From: Algoriphagus kandeliae
GTDB lineage: Bacteria > Bacteroidota > Bacteroidia > Cytophagales > Cyclobacteriaceae
NCBI RefSeq assembly: GCF_004571135.1
Contig: NZ_SPSB01000001.1
Coordinates: 310,001-374,000, forward strand
Direction of reading: 5' to 3'
DNA length: 64,000 nt
The notes under the pieces were generated by a model. It was not told where the DNA came from and made no database searches. It saw only the letters and a list, made by a program, of their open reading frames with translations. Position numbers and translations under genes: made by a program. Positions 54,772 to 64,000 of this stretch are shown in pieces (positions within the stretch are counted from its first letter, which is position 1; every line of letters begins with the position of its first letter).

Positions 54772-56874
54772 TTAGCGATTTAGAAAATATCGAAGAAGAA
54801 GGGTGGTTTCAGATTGTCTATTTCCTTGAATTTCCTGAAGCCCGGAACTTATTTTTTCCCGATCGGTATAGGTAGTCCTTGCCCATCTAAAGTAGAGTCT
54901 GAGTTTTTTCGAAAGATCGTATTCACCGAGTAAATAATACCGTTGTCCTTGCCCCGAAAATGCCGGAATTGAAAAAGTCCAAAGAACATGATTTTCGTAT
55001 GCATAAATTCTGCTGTCATAATCATCTGTATCAAAAAGGGCGTATCTGGCTGTAATTTTCCATCGACTCTGATCTAATCGGATATCCTGAACCACCATCA
55101 TGCCATTGCTTTGTTGACTTTGGATAGTGACTTGACTCCACCAAACTCGGCTTCGGATAAATAGATTTTTGTTGATTCGATAGTCTAGATTGAAAAGACC
55201 ATTTCGCCTTTTTACAGTCGCACTTTGATAGGTGGTTTGGGGTTCATTTAAATCGGGAAGATTTCGATCCTTTTGTTCTTCTCTGTATTGGAGAAATACC
55301 TGTAGGGATTTTGAAGCTTGATAGCTAAGTCGAGTCAGCCATTCATTCCCAAAAGAGGGATTATAGAGCCTATATTTTAGCCATGGAAATCGAAAAAAAT
55401 CGTAGTAAGCGTTGAGCTTCCATTTTTTTATCGGCCTGATTTCCATTCCCATATAGATACCCCGTTCATTAATTGGTCTGCTACTTTCAGCAAAGGCATT
55501 TCCATAGAAGCTGTGAAAGTTTTTGTCATAATTTCGCCAAAGCATGGAAAGATCGACTTGTGAGCTTAAACTAGTAATGAACCCCAAGACGCTTCCATTT
55601 CCACCAGATTTGGAAAGGGCTGATTCTCCGAAAAACAAAAAGTTTTTCCAGTTATAGTTGAAATAGAAACTTCCTAACTGATTCGTCTTTCCCTGGAATT
55701 CAAATTGATTGTAGGGTCTTGAGGTTGGTATCCATTCTTGACTGAATTGGGTATGTAAAAAAGTGCTCCCTATAGAAAGTTTTGGATTGACCTGAAATTG
55801 AATTGCAGAGCCAATATTGTATTCCCGAAATTGATTTTTTGTGCTTATTTCGGATGGTGTTCGATGGAGTCCACTTTGATTAAAAGAATTGATAAAAAAG
55901 TTTTCATCGGCCAAACTATCAATTGCCGACACCGATCGTCCATCCCGCGGAGCCGAAGAAACTAAGGCCGTGAATTCCCATTTCTTGTGTCGATAAGTTG
56001 CTGCTCCACCTCGAAAAAATCCCCACTCTAGGGAAGCCGTGTAGGGCAAAATTCCTACCGAACTTCTCCGAATTGTTGGGACTGTTTCTGCTCCTTTACC
56101 CAGGGTATAGCCAGCTCCAAAGACTAAACCTTGCCCAAAAGATGCCTGAAAATCTCCTAATGCGAGGGTTTTCCATTTTCCAACTTGGTATCTCTGAAAA
56201 TGGAAAGAAAAGAAATTGAATCCATACCGACGGGAAGGATGATTCCAAATGAATTGTTCGCCGGCATCCTTATCCAAGGTAAATCCCAAACTAAAATCGC
56301 GTGAACGTTGGGTTCTGAATCGGAGGTACAAATCATTGGGATCGCCCAAATATCGGCTACTGATTCTTCCTGTACTTGAAGTGTCAGGAGGGCTAAATCC
56401 TTTCCTTTTTTCCCAAACTCTCCGATGTCTAAAAATTAGAAAGGTTTGTTCTTCATTTCGAAGCCGTTTCCAGAAAGGTTCTGTTCGCTTTTCTCCATCT
56501 TCCAAAGTGACAAAGGGAATAATTCGATCAATGGTCTCTAAATCAAATTCAGGAATAGCCTGAAGCTCATAAAGTGAAAGCAAATTACCATACCGACTTC
56601 GATAGGAAAGGAGCCCGTCAATCTGGGAGGGAGTCAAAAGATAAATTGCCTGCAATGCGTCGAAATCTGCTTTATTAAGGTTGATGGGATTTAAATAGAG
56701 TTGGAGCAAAACTTCATAAATCCGCTCGTAGTCAACATCTTCTTCCGGTATAGGAAAAAGGCGCTCAATTAGGGATTCCAGATCAATTTCTGGCCTTTGG
56801 ACTTGTTGGGGAAATGCGGAGTGAATTCCTAAAATCCAAATAAGCAATGCCGCTATTGTTATCAATCTCCCCAT
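54772..56874 (-). CDS. Exported helix-hairpin-helix protein with outer-membrane beta-barrel
   Basis: 700 residues. A signal peptide (about 1-23) leads into two ComEA-like helix-hairpin-helix units (NLNKADFDALQAIYLLTPSQIDGLLSYR-type, about 58-120, described by position). The rest (about 140-700) is rich in alternating aromatic strands typical of a large beta-barrel, ending in YFLNR. HhH motifs normally bind DNA, which is unexpected in an outer-membrane protein; they may instead mediate protein contacts. The start overlaps the end of the PorV-like gene by 13 bp, so the two are translationally coupled. Function unknown. Confidence 0.8.
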   Translation of the reverse strand: MGRLITIAALLIWILGIHSAFPQQVQRPEIDLESLIERLFPIPEEDVDYERIYEVLLQLYLNPINLNKADFDALQAIYLLTPSQIDGLLSYRSRYGNLLSLYELQAIPEFDLETIDRIIPFVTLEDGEKRTEPFWKRLRNEEQTFLIFRHRRVWEKRKGFSPPDTSSTGRISSRYLGDPNDLYLRFRTQRSRDFSLGFTLDKDAGEQFIWNHPSRRYGFNFFSFHFQRYQVGKWKTLALGDFQASFGQGLVFGAGYTLGKGAETVPTIRRSSVGILPYTASLEWGFFRGGAATYRHKKWEFTALVSSAPRDGRSVSAIDSLADENFFINSFNQSGLHRTPSEISTKNQFREYNIGSAIQFQVNPKLSIGSTFLHTQFSQEWIPTSRPYNQFEFQGKTNQLGSFYFNYNWKNFLFFGESALSKSGGNGSVLGFITSLSSQVDLSMLWRNYDKNFHSFYGNAFAESSRPINERGIYMGMEIRPIKKWKLNAYYDFFRFPWLKYRLYNPSFGNEWLTRLSYQASKSLQVFLQYREEQKDRNLPDLNEPQTTYQSATVKRRNGLFNLDYRINKNLFIRSRVWWSQVTIQSQQSNGMMVVQDIRLDQSRWKITARYALFDTDDYDSRIYAYENHVLWTFSIPAFSGQGQRYYLLGEYDLSKKLRLYFRWARTTYTDREKISSGLQEIQGNRQSETTLLLRYFLNR

Positions 56875-57680
56875 TGGTAATTCAGGCTTAGGTGATTTGT
56901 CGAACCAAGAGGGGCTAATTGACTATACGCATAATCCAGTCTCAAATTTCCCTTTTGAATACTGAATCCGGCAAAAAACCGGGAAGGTTGTGAATTGATT
57001 CCGCAGCGTAGAGATAACCATTTTTGGAGGCGATATTCCAATCCGGCCTTCAGCTGAGGGGCTTTCTGTATATCTTTTTCCAGTTCGACGAGAAGGCTTA
57101 AAGACTCGATTGGTAGATAATGCAAACCCAGTTGTACCAGAGTAGGTAGGCGGGAATTACTTTCTTTACTGATTTTTGCTCCATTAATATTGCTGATATT
57201 GGCTCCAAGGAATACTTTGGGGCCTAATTCTGTTATGCCTCCCAGACTAAAAAGAAGTGATCCGCCACTTCCAAAACCTTCTAGTTGGGTTTGAAAATAT
57301 TCCATTTTCAAGCCGATGCTGTTTATTCCCAAAGTATGTGAATAGCCAATCCCGATGGCTTGTTGATTGAAAAGCTTTCCTCCAAATCGGCTGATTCCAA
57401 ATCCGAAGGTTCCATTCCTATTTTTGATTGCAGCTGCAAGGCTCCAAGTGGTAAGCTCCTGAAGTCCAAAGCGATGGTCGTATCCAACTGAAATCCCGGA
57501 CTTATTAATTCTATCCAAAGCCCCGATATTGTTGAAATAAGACCAGGTAGATGGGAGATGCACCCGCTGATTTCCGATTCCCTGATTTTGAGCACCATGG
57601 ACCTGCGTTAAGGGATCAGTTTGGGAAAAAGCTGAAAATAATATTCCCAGGAAAAAGAATAAAAAACCACCTGCTTTCAT
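56862..57680 (-). CDS. PorV/FadL-like outer-membrane protein
   Basis: 272 residues: signal peptide (about 1-19, cleaved before QTDPL), then strands with the repeated Gly/aromatic pattern of PorV/PorQ-type barrels (GFGISRFGGKLFNQQ, GIGYSHTLGI, LSLNYQW at the C-terminus). The N-terminal AQNQGIGNQRVHLPSTWS region resembles the loop found in PorV/PorQ proteins, which serve T9SS. Assignment is by general pattern, not by a decisive motif. Overlaps the HhH/barrel gene by 13 bp. Confidence 0.65.
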   Translation of the reverse strand: MKAGGFLFFFLGILFSAFSQTDPLTQVHGAQNQGIGNQRVHLPSTWSYFNNIGALDRINKSGISVGYDHRFGLQELTTWSLAAAIKNRNGTFGFGISRFGGKLFNQQAIGIGYSHTLGINSIGLKMEYFQTQLEGFGSGGSLLFSLGGITELGPKVFLGANISNINGAKISKESNSRLPTLVQLGLHYLPIESLSLLVELEKDIQKAPQLKAGLEYRLQKWLSLRCGINSQPSRFFAGFSIQKGNLRLDYAYSQLAPLGSTNHLSLNYQWGD

Positions 57681-57785
57681 GAAAAAAGGCTGAAAAATCT
57701 ACCATTAATTTAGGTAAAAAAATGTCTAAACTACAAATTGAGTCAATGGAAATTTAAGTCAATGAGGTTTTTGACTAAAAAAGTC

Positions 57786-59228
57786 TTAAAAAGGTGCCTT
57801 AAAGTTCAGGAAGAAATTCCCCTCTCCTTGATTGTTCAATGAGTATTCAAATCGAAAAACAGAGTCATAGAATCCAACCAAATCGATACCAAGTCCATAT
57901 CCGAAAAGATAGCGATTGGTGAGGCGAGCATTCTCGGGAATTAAATTTCTGTCCTTGACATAGCCATGGTCAAAGTTTGCACTTAGGTAAAATCGGAAAG
58001 GAACGGTACTGAATTGCTCCAAAGGCATGACGGAGGATACATCAATTTCCCAATCGATAAATTTCCAACGGAAGCTATTTTTATGGACATACAATTGCTG
58101 CCCTTCTATCACATTTAATTCATAACCCCGGATAAAATTAGGTGAATATCCTATTCCTCTAACCAGAGTGTAAGGCTGTCTTTGGCTCAAAAACCAAGAG
58201 CCAGTTAGGCCTGTGACAAAATGAAAGCGATCATTGAGACTCAGGTATTTGTTGGCAGTCAGACTGACCTCGATTTCATCAATATCTTTTGTGTTAAATA
58301 TTCCGTATTTGGTTGCTGAAAGTTGTAGAAGTTCCCCTTTAGTGGCATAAGCTGCCAAGTTTCGGTTATCATGCCGGAAAGAATAACTCATGTAGAGGTA
58401 TTGAAGCTTGTTCTCTCCATGTTGAAAATAAGTTGGGTTTTGCACCAAGACTTCGGGGTCTATTTTGGTCGAGGTATATCCCAAGGTGAAGAAGTGGAAA
58501 TTATAGAAAGTTCGTCTAAAGGTATATTGGATTGCCGCAGTCAGATTTTCACGGAGTACGTCTTCTGTTTCGCTTGTGAAAAAGAGCTGTCTATTATTGG
58601 CAGATCGAATGGGAATGGTTTTTTGCTCAAAGTATGTGAACTGACCGGCAAGTCCATGCTTTTGTTTCTTGTCAATGTAGGGTTTGCTGTATCGCAAATC
58701 CAAAGCTCTTGTAAAGCCAAGTTGACCGCTGAATCTCAATTTCTCATTCCTTCCACCGACATTGGAATGAGAGACTCGAAGTCCATAATTTACTCTAGAA
58801 AAGTCCCTTCCTTGATTGGTCCACCATTCGGAAAAGTTACGGTCAGCCAATTGGAAAATAATAGAAGGGATAATATACCAGCGCTCTTTTACAGCGATTA
58901 AAACCTCCACCTGATCTCCACCTGTAAAAAGCGGAGTGATTTCTACCGAAGTAAATAGCCTGAGGTTATAGATTTTATTTCGATCTGCTTGAATTATTTC
59001 CAAGAAGGTGTCTAAATCGTAATAATAACCTTGCCCAAAATCTAATTCCCTCAGAATGATGTTTTTTTGGGTTTTTTCATTTCCGATTACAAAAATATTA
59101 TTCACAAAAATACTGTCAGGTGTATCCATCTGTACAGGTGAATAGGACGTATCCTGTGCCAAGACTTTGGCAGACCATCCCCAAAAAATGAAGATTAAAA
59201 TGGAAATATGTCTGAATGAAAGTCTCAA
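57786..59228 (-). CDS. POTRA plus beta-barrel outer-membrane protein (BamA/TamA-like)
   Basis: 480 residues. A signal peptide (about 1-25) is followed by one POTRA-like domain (about 38-115, with [19 protein letters not shown] and [11 protein letters not shown] typical of POTRA). The 16-strand Omp85-type barrel follows and ends in a C-terminal Phe. It is too short for BamA itself (which has five POTRAs). Plausibly a surface-protein assembly factor or lipid-transfer porin of Bacteroidota. TTG start at 59228. It shares a 39-bp divergent region with yidD and lies 105 nt upstream of the PorV-like gene. Confidence 0.83.
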   Translation of the reverse strand: MRLSFRHISILIFIFWGWSAKVLAQDTSYSPVQMDTPDSIFVNNIFVIGNEKTQKNIILRELDFGQGYYYDLDTFLEIIQADRNKIYNLRLFTSVEITPLFTGGDQVEVLIAVKERWYIIPSIIFQLADRNFSEWWTNQGRDFSRVNYGLRVSHSNVGGRNEKLRFSGQLGFTRALDLRYSKPYIDKKQKHGLAGQFTYFEQKTIPIRSANNRQLFFTSETEDVLRENLTAAIQYTFRRTFYNFHFFTLGYTSTKIDPEVLVQNPTYFQHGENKLQYLYMSYSFRHDNRNLAAYATKGELLQLSATKYGIFNTKDIDEIEVSLTANKYLSLNDRFHFVTGLTGSWFLSQRQPYTLVRGIGYSPNFIRGYELNVIEGQQLYVHKNSFRWKFIDWEIDVSSVMPLEQFSTVPFRFYLSANFDHGYVKDRNLIPENARLTNRYLFGYGLGIDLVGFYDSVFRFEYSLNNQGEGNFFLNFKAPF

Positions 59229-59267
59229 AGGGAATTTTCAGTTAGTACTTTTGGTTTTGAAAAGGCC

Positions 59268-59510
59268 ATGCATCATAAACAACCAATGTGGAAAAACCTT
59301 GTTAGAAAAATTGCCATTTTTCCCGTTTTAGTATACCAATATACCATTTCGCCGCTTTTTCCTTCATCTTGTCGATATACACCTACCTGTAGTCAGTACA
59401 TGAAGGAAGCTATTCTGAAGCATGGCCCTTTTAAAGGCGGCTGGCTAGGAATCAAACGAATCTCCCGTTGCCATCCATGGGGAGGACATGGGCATGACCC
59501 GGTTCCTTAA
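59268..59510 (+). CDS. yidD: Membrane protein insertion efficiency factor YidD
   Basis: 80-residue amphipathic membrane-surface protein that helps YidC insert inner-membrane proteins. The family signature is [17 protein letters not shown], followed by [25 protein letters not shown]. An ATG at 59286 would also be possible and would remove six residues. Usually found next to rnpA and yidC; here it stands alone, convergent with lgt and overlapping its stop by 4 bp. Confidence 0.94.
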   Translation: MHHKQPMWKNLVRKIAIFPVLVYQYTISPLFPSSCRYTPTCSQYMKEAILKHGPFKGGWLGIKRISRCHPWGGHGHDPVP

Positions 59511-60613
59511 TTAGCTGGCTTTTTCAGCCCCATTTTCAAAGCTCTTGCGATCAAAATAATTCCTCCCAAAACTAGCGGAATACTAAGAAGTTGCCCCATG
59601 TTGAACTGCATAGCATCTTCAAATTCCACTTGGTTTTCTTTGAAAAACTCCCATACGAAACGCATTCCAAAGACCATTACTAAGAATAATCCCAATAGCA
59701 GACCATCGGGAACCCGTTCCTTGTATTTCGCCCATATCGACAGTAAAATCAAGAAAATCACGAAATAGGAGAGGGATTCATAAATTTGAGTGGGATGCTT
59801 GGTTTTTCCAAAAGTTTTGATGGTAGCCACATACATTCCTGGCTCTTCTTTCAATTCCAGATTCAAGTCACTTTCCAGGGGCTCTGCTAAGTATTGCTTT
59901 GAGGAATTAAATTGAGTCAATGCATATTTTACGTCACTTCTAAGGGTGTTTTCCAAGGTTTCCTTTGTGAAATTTCCCTTATTGATTCGGATTTCAATGT
60001 TTACCGGCACAATTCCATTGCCTTGTAGCTCATTCTCCCGGTCCGCAGGCTTGTAGGCATCAATGGATTCGATTGGAACACGAAGGGATTGAAGAATTTC
60101 TTCAATATCCCAGGCGTAGACAATGCCTTGGTCGGTTCCAGTATCTTTTCCACCTATTTCAGAATTCATCAAATTTCCCAATCGAATCAACGCTCCGGTC
60201 ATAGCAGTGACGATCACAATCCGGTCAACTACCCACAAATAGCTTTGTCCAGGAGTCTTTTTTGCATAAATCCAAAGAGCAATCAAAATCGCGATTGCTG
60301 CTCCATGGGAGGCTAATCCACCTTCCCAAACCTTCAAAATTTCAATTGGGTTGCTCAAATATTTTGCTGGCTCATAAAAAAGCACATGTCCCAGTCTGGC
60401 ACCGATGATAGTCGCCAATACCATGTAAATGGTCAGCTTGTCAACCAGATTTTCATCATGACCTTCCTTCCGGAAAAAGTAAACCATGAATTGTTGGGAA
60501 ATGATAAATCCCAAAGCGAAAAGTAAACTATACCATCTTAAACGATCAAAACCAGCAAAAACAGCTGGATTTGGATCCCAAACAATGTAATTCAAAATGG
60601 AAGTAATGTTCAT
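59507..60613 (-). CDS. lgt: Phosphatidylglycerol-prolipoprotein diacylglyceryl transferase Lgt
   Basis: Adds diacylglycerol to the lipobox Cys of prolipoproteins in the inner membrane. The family signature [16 protein letters not shown] is intact and the HPTQIYE motif (H273) is present. At 368 residues it is longer than E. coli Lgt (291) because the loop between E152 and H273 is about 70 residues longer. It serves the many lipoproteins seen in this window. Last gene of the fabF-rnc-nadE-lgt unit; only 1 nt separates it from nadE. Confidence 0.95.
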   Translation of the reverse strand: MNITSILNYIVWDPNPAVFAGFDRLRWYSLLFALGFIISQQFMVYFFRKEGHDENLVDKLTIYMVLATIIGARLGHVLFYEPAKYLSNPIEILKVWEGGLASHGAAIAILIALWIYAKKTPGQSYLWVVDRIVIVTAMTGALIRLGNLMNSEIGGKDTGTDQGIVYAWDIEEILQSLRVPIESIDAYKPADRENELQGNGIVPVNIEIRINKGNFTKETLENTLRSDVKYALTQFNSSKQYLAEPLESDLNLELKEEPGMYVATIKTFGKTKHPTQIYESLSYFVIFLILLSIWAKYKERVPDGLLLGLFLVMVFGMRFVWEFFKENQVEFEDAMQFNMGQLLSIPLVLGGIILIARALKMGLKKPAN

Positions 60614-60614
60614 T

Positions 60615-62456
60615 TTAAAGTTGCTCTAGTTGCTCTAACTCTTCTTTGAAACCTGCCGATAAAATCGGGAATCTATACCAGGTTTTAGGGTCTACATTAA
60701 ATTGATCCAAATGGAAGGAAGGAGCTAGTCTTTCCCGTTTCCATTGGTTTCTAGCCCAAAGTTGGAAGAATTTTTTGATATATGATTTTAAAAGTCCCTC
60801 TTCGAGTTCAAGTTCTTCTTTGAGAATCAAAAACACGTCCATAGGTGACCGCCGATCTCGAATGGCTAGTTTTTCGATTTCGACAATAACGGCATAAGGC
60901 ATCAGATCCTTTTCATCAGTTTGAGTTCGCTCTTGAGGACGTAACTCAGCGGTTGGTTGCAATGAATTGACTTTGGCAAGACCTGGACGGTTCAGGTTTT
61001 TTTCCGCCCATTGAATCCAATGTAAAATGAAATGCTTATCCACTCCGGCAATCGGAGAAATACTTCCACTGGTATCTCCATCCATGGTGGTGTAACCTAC
61101 ATCGCCTTCAGACCGATTGGATGTTGCAAGCAATAATGCATGCTTTAAATTGGCTAGCATCCAAATAATCGGAGAGCGGGAGCGTGCTTGAATATTTTGA
61201 AGGGTGATATCGTCTTGTTCCCAAGTCAATTTCCTTCCAATTGCCGATTCTATTTTAGCGGTGTAGGAAGCAACTTCCTCATCGATGGTCCAATGATGAA
61301 AAACCGCCCCTAGACTTTCAGCGAGGGATTTCGCACTCTCAAAAGTGTCTTGGGAAGAGTTAGCAGTTCCTTGATAAGCAGTGGTAAGAAGAGTTCCTAC
61401 CAATTGCTTTTCAGGGTTCTTGGCAAATTTTTCATAGTCAGAAATCCCAATTTTTTCGCAGAAGCGTTGAAGTCCCAAATCTTGCAAACCTAACTTCACC
61501 ATCTCTGCTACCAAAACCGCCACTGTGGAGGAATCTGCTCCTCCTGAAAGAGAAAGTACAAAACCTCGACTTTTACTTTTTCTCAAGTAATCGAATAAGC
61601 CCAATGAAGTTGCTTGGGTAAATTCCCATTCTTTGCTTCTAATTTCTGCGATTTCCTGTTCTTTTTCTTCCAATTGAACAACATTTACTTGGTAATCTTG
61701 GAAGGATAAAAGTTGATTTCTAAATAATATTTTCCCGGATTTGGCTAAGAGACTTTCTCCATCAAAAATCATTCGACCAGCCTCATTTCCTAAAAGGTTG
61801 ATATAGCCATAATAGCAATCGAACATTCTGGAACTGTCTTCAATAAGTTTTTTTCGTTCCAAGGTTTTACCCATGGCAAAATGACTGGCACTTGGGCTGA
61901 CGATGAGGTCAACTTTTCGTTCGCAAAGTCTGTATCCAGGACGGGCCTCACCTCTCCAAGCATCTTCACAGATTTCAAATCCATAATGAACCCCCTTTTT
62001 CGTAAAAGTTAAATCTCCCAATGGAACTTCCTTCCCAAAGAAATCCACCTTCACCTGTTGATTTGCTTCCCAAGGGGTAAACCAGCGGAATTCGTAATGA
62101 ACTCCATCGATGGCCATAAATTGCTTTGCTACAAAACCCAACAACTCACCATCTTCAATGATAGCCATGGTATTGTAGACTTTTTCACCCATTCGATAGG
62201 GTAGCCCAACGGCAACCGTGGTATTTTGACAATGAGGAATCAATTTGTTCAGTTGATCCAAGGCTTTTTTTGGATACCAATAGCTAAGAAAAAGGTCCTC
62301 TGAACCATAGCCGGTAATGGCCAATTCTGGAAATATGACCAAGTCAGCATTTTGCTGAATAGCCTCTTCCAGAGCTGAAATTATTCGATGCAAATTTCCC
62401 TCCCAATCTAAAGGAGTCTGATTGACCGTAGCGAGTGCGAGCGAAAGTGAGGACAT
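60615..62456 (-). CDS. nadE: Glutamine-hydrolysing NAD+ synthetase
   Basis: Final step of NAD synthesis: amidation of nicotinic acid adenine dinucleotide. The N-terminal nitrilase-like glutaminase (about 1-270) has the catalytic Glu in FPELAITGYG, a Lys and C163 (FEICEDAW). The C-terminal synthetase (about 285-613) has the ATP-binding loop LSGGADSST and the GDTSGSISPIAGVDK segment. 613 residues fits the two-domain type. Starts 18 nt after rnc and ends 1 nt before lgt, so the operon is tight. Confidence 0.95.
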   Translation of the reverse strand: MSSLSLALATVNQTPLDWEGNLHRIISALEEAIQQNADLVIFPELAITGYGSEDLFLSYWYPKKALDQLNKLIPHCQNTTVAVGLPYRMGEKVYNTMAIIEDGELLGFVAKQFMAIDGVHYEFRWFTPWEANQQVKVDFFGKEVPLGDLTFTKKGVHYGFEICEDAWRGEARPGYRLCERKVDLIVSPSASHFAMGKTLERKKLIEDSSRMFDCYYGYINLLGNEAGRMIFDGESLLAKSGKILFRNQLLSFQDYQVNVVQLEEKEQEIAEIRSKEWEFTQATSLGLFDYLRKSKSRGFVLSLSGGADSSTVAVLVAEMVKLGLQDLGLQRFCEKIGISDYEKFAKNPEKQLVGTLLTTAYQGTANSSQDTFESAKSLAESLGAVFHHWTIDEEVASYTAKIESAIGRKLTWEQDDITLQNIQARSRSPIIWMLANLKHALLLATSNRSEGDVGYTTMDGDTSGSISPIAGVDKHFILHWIQWAEKNLNRPGLAKVNSLQPTAELRPQERTQTDEKDLMPYAVIVEIEKLAIRDRRSPMDVFLILKEELELEEGLLKSYIKKFFQLWARNQWKRERLAPSFHLDQFNVDPKTWYRFPILSAGFKEELEQLEQL

Positions 62457-62474
62457 GAATGGGTGAAAATTGGT

Positions 62475-63215
62475 TTAGGTAGGTATTTGGAGAGTTTCAC
62501 AGGCATTTTTTGAAGCTTCCTGTTCCGCTTTCTTTTTGGTTGGGCCTTTTCCGGTGGCCACTTCTTTTGAATTTACAACCAAGGCAACAACAAACTCTTT
62601 GTATCGTTGGTTGCCATTAATTTCTAAAATTTTGTAATCGATGTTCTTGTTTTCCCGCTGGGACCATTCCACAATTTTAGATTTGTAATTCATGGTCGTG
62701 GAGATCATTCCCTCAATATCGAAATGGAGTAAAATTCGAGTCAGGATGAAATTCTTGGTAAAAGCATATCCACGATCTAAATATACTGCACCCACGAGCG
62801 CCTCCAACATGTCGCCGTAAAGGGATTTGCTGCCTGTAAAAGGTTTTTCCAAAAAGTAGTCTTGTAAGATGGTCCGGAGCCCAATTTTGATCCCGGTTTC
62901 ATTCAAACTTTCCCGATTTACAAGTTTTGATCGGGTTTCAGTCAAGAAACCTTCATCTCGAAGTGGATACTTTTGAAATAAATACTCAGCGACAACCGAC
63001 CCTAACACGGCATCTCCTAGAAATTCCAAACGTTCATTGGAGATTTTGTGACCTCGTTCATTTTCCTTCCCTAATCCCGCAGGGGTAAGGGCGAGTCGAT
63101 AGAGGGAAATATTTAAAGGCTTGCGACCCACCATCAATTTGATGGAGGAGGCAAGCCTTTGATCTTTTTTGTTTAATAAAATACGCTGTAATCCGAGTCG
63201 CTGAAGGAGTCTCAA
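62475..63215 (-). CDS. rnc: Ribonuclease III
   Basis: Endonuclease for double-stranded RNA that processes rRNA and some mRNAs. The catalytic domain carries the signature NERLEFLGDAVLG (about 61-73) and the second acidic site GDMLEALVGAVYLD. The C-terminal dsRBD (about 170-243) ends with GKGPTKKKAEQEASKNA. 246 residues. TTG start at 63215; an internal ATG at residue 28 would cut off the N-terminal helix. 9 nt after fabF, matching the fabF-rnc order common in Bacteroidota. Confidence 0.95.
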   Translation of the reverse strand: MRLLQRLGLQRILLNKKDQRLASSIKLMVGRKPLNISLYRLALTPAGLGKENERGHKISNERLEFLGDAVLGSVVAEYLFQKYPLRDEGFLTETRSKLVNRESLNETGIKIGLRTILQDYFLEKPFTGSKSLYGDMLEALVGAVYLDRGYAFTKNFILTRILLHFDIEGMISTTMNYKSKIVEWSQRENKNIDYKILEINGNQRYKEFVVALVVNSKEVATGKGPTKKKAEQEASKNACETLQIPT

Positions 63216-63224
63216 GCTTTTCTC

Positions 63225-64000
63225 TTAATTAATTTTTTTGAAAATGACAGAGCAGTTATGTCCGCCAAATCCAAAGGTATTGCTTAAGGCTACATTCACT
63301 TCGCGCTCTTGAGCTTTATTGAATGTCAGATTCAATCGAGGATCAAACTGCTCATCATCTGTGAAATGGTTGATGGTAGGAGGGATGATCCCGTTTTGAA
63401 TTGCCAAAATAGAGGCAATTGCTTCAATAGCTCCAGCCGCTCCTAACAGGTGACCTGTCATGGATTTTGTACTGGATATATTCATATTGTAAGCATGCTC
63501 ACCAAAGACTTTTTCAATAGCCTTGGTTTCACTGACATCACCCAATGGGGTAGAAGTTCCGTGAACGTTGATGTAATCAACATCTTTTGGTTTCAGATTC
63601 GCATCTCGAAGTGCTGCCTGCATTACTTCACTTGCTCCTAATCCTTCTGGATGAGGTGCGGTAATATGGTTGGCGTCAGCAGACATACCACCACCTACCA
63701 ATTCAGCATAGATTTTAGCACCTCTGGCAACTGCATGCTCGTATTCTTCCAAAATCAGTGCGCCAGCTCCTTCTCCCAATACAAAACCGTCACGGTCTTT
63801 ATCAAAAGGTCTGGAGGCTGTTTCTGGAGAATCATTGCGTTGTGACAATGCCTTCATGGCGTTGAAACCTCCAATACCAGCTTCGGTAACTGCAGCTTCA
63901 GAACCACCTGAAATGAAAATATCAGCTTTTCCTAGTCGGATATAATTGAATGCATCAATCAAGGCGTTGGTTGCAGATGCACAAGCAGATACTGTTACAA
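63225..64000 (-). CDS. fabF: 3-oxoacyl-ACP synthase II (KAS II), 5' end outside window
   Basis: Elongating condensing enzyme of fatty-acid synthesis. The visible part covers the C-terminal 258 residues; the reading frame runs through the window end ([13 protein letters not shown]), so this is a partial gene, not a truncation. The catalytic Cys codon is at 63981-63983. The two catalytic His are in [11 protein letters not shown] and [14 protein letters not shown], and the nucleotide-binding-like GFGGHN loop is near the end. Heads the fabF-rnc-nadE-lgt operon as far as can be seen. Confidence 0.96.
   Translation of the reverse strand, partial: VTVSACASATNALIDAFNYIRLGKADIFISGGSEAAVTEAGIGGFNAMKALSQRNDSPETASRPFDKDRDGFVLGEGAGALILEEYEHAVARGAKIYAELVGGGMSADANHITAPHPEGLGASEVMQAALRDANLKPKDVDYINVHGTSTPLGDVSETKAIEKVFGEHAYNMNISSTKSMTGHLLGAAGAIEAIASILAIQNGIIPPTINHFTDDEQFDPRLNLTFNKAQEREVNVALSNTFGFGGHNCSVIFKKIN

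Overview
The window is a stretch of bacterial chromosome from a member of the Bacteroidota, most likely order Cytophagales (Cyclobacteriaceae/Algoriphagus-like; this genus-level guess is inference). The signs are low G+C content, a type IX secretion (T9SS) Plug-type protein, a Por-type C-terminal sorting tail on an amylase, a SusE-type lipoprotein, a PUR-family (DUF3276) protein, frequent lipoprotein signals, mostly weak Shine-Dalgarno sites, and repeated matches to the Bacteroidota -7 promoter element TAnnTTTG. No tRNA, rRNA, insertion sequence, prophage or CRISPR array is visible. Coding density is high and the genes look like vertically inherited core genome plus a carbohydrate locus and a glycan locus.

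Layout. 1-4.8 kb: dnaG, ribBA, a secreted protein of unknown function and surE. 4.8-6.8 kb: a TPR sensor kinase. 6.8-19.6 kb: a maltodextrin/starch locus. One arm (minus strand) is a GH31 alpha-glucosidase, an MFS sugar transporter and an NMT1-like binding protein, with a LacI regulator upstream. The other arm (plus strand) is a SusE lipoprotein, a T9SS-exported GH13 enzyme, class II fructose-bisphosphate aldolase and a GH13 lipoprotein. Two near-palindromic sites of the LacI type TGCAAnCGnTTGCA lie in the two control regions. No susC or susD is present. 19.9-25.1 kb: a surface-glycan or glycoprotein cluster (WecA-like transferase, DegT aminotransferase, PglC-like transferase, PglF-like dehydratase). 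25.2-32.8 kb: a flavoprotein, an exonuclease/GIY-YIG fusion nuclease, a sorbosone-dehydrogenase-like lipoprotein, an ABC-F ATPase and the T9SS Plug protein.

32.8-36.4 kb (minus strand): PUR protein, AI-2E permease, ychF and a stand-alone Cas6-family endoribonuclease. The Cas6 gene has no other cas gene or repeat array anywhere in the window and is the most unexpected gene here. 36.6-45 kb: ferredoxin divergent from a LuxC-like acyl-CoA reductase, a 7TM sensor kinase, an AtoE-type transporter, aconitase and two small envelope proteins. 45-50 kb: a hybrid PAS kinase, a TPR lipoprotein and a second AI-2E permease. 50-59.3 kb (minus strand): M3 peptidase, an exported metzincin-like protease, and a set of outer-membrane proteins (HhH plus beta-barrel, PorV-like, POTRA plus barrel). 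59.3-64 kb: yidD facing a compact fabF-rnc-nadE-lgt operon; fabF is cut by the window end.

How they fit together: LacI plausibly coordinates extracellular starch breakdown (T9SS-exported GH13, SusE), uptake of oligosaccharides (MFS), intracellular hydrolysis (GH31) and glycolysis (fba). Lgt, T9SS Plug and the outer-membrane proteins serve the envelope on which those lipoproteins sit.
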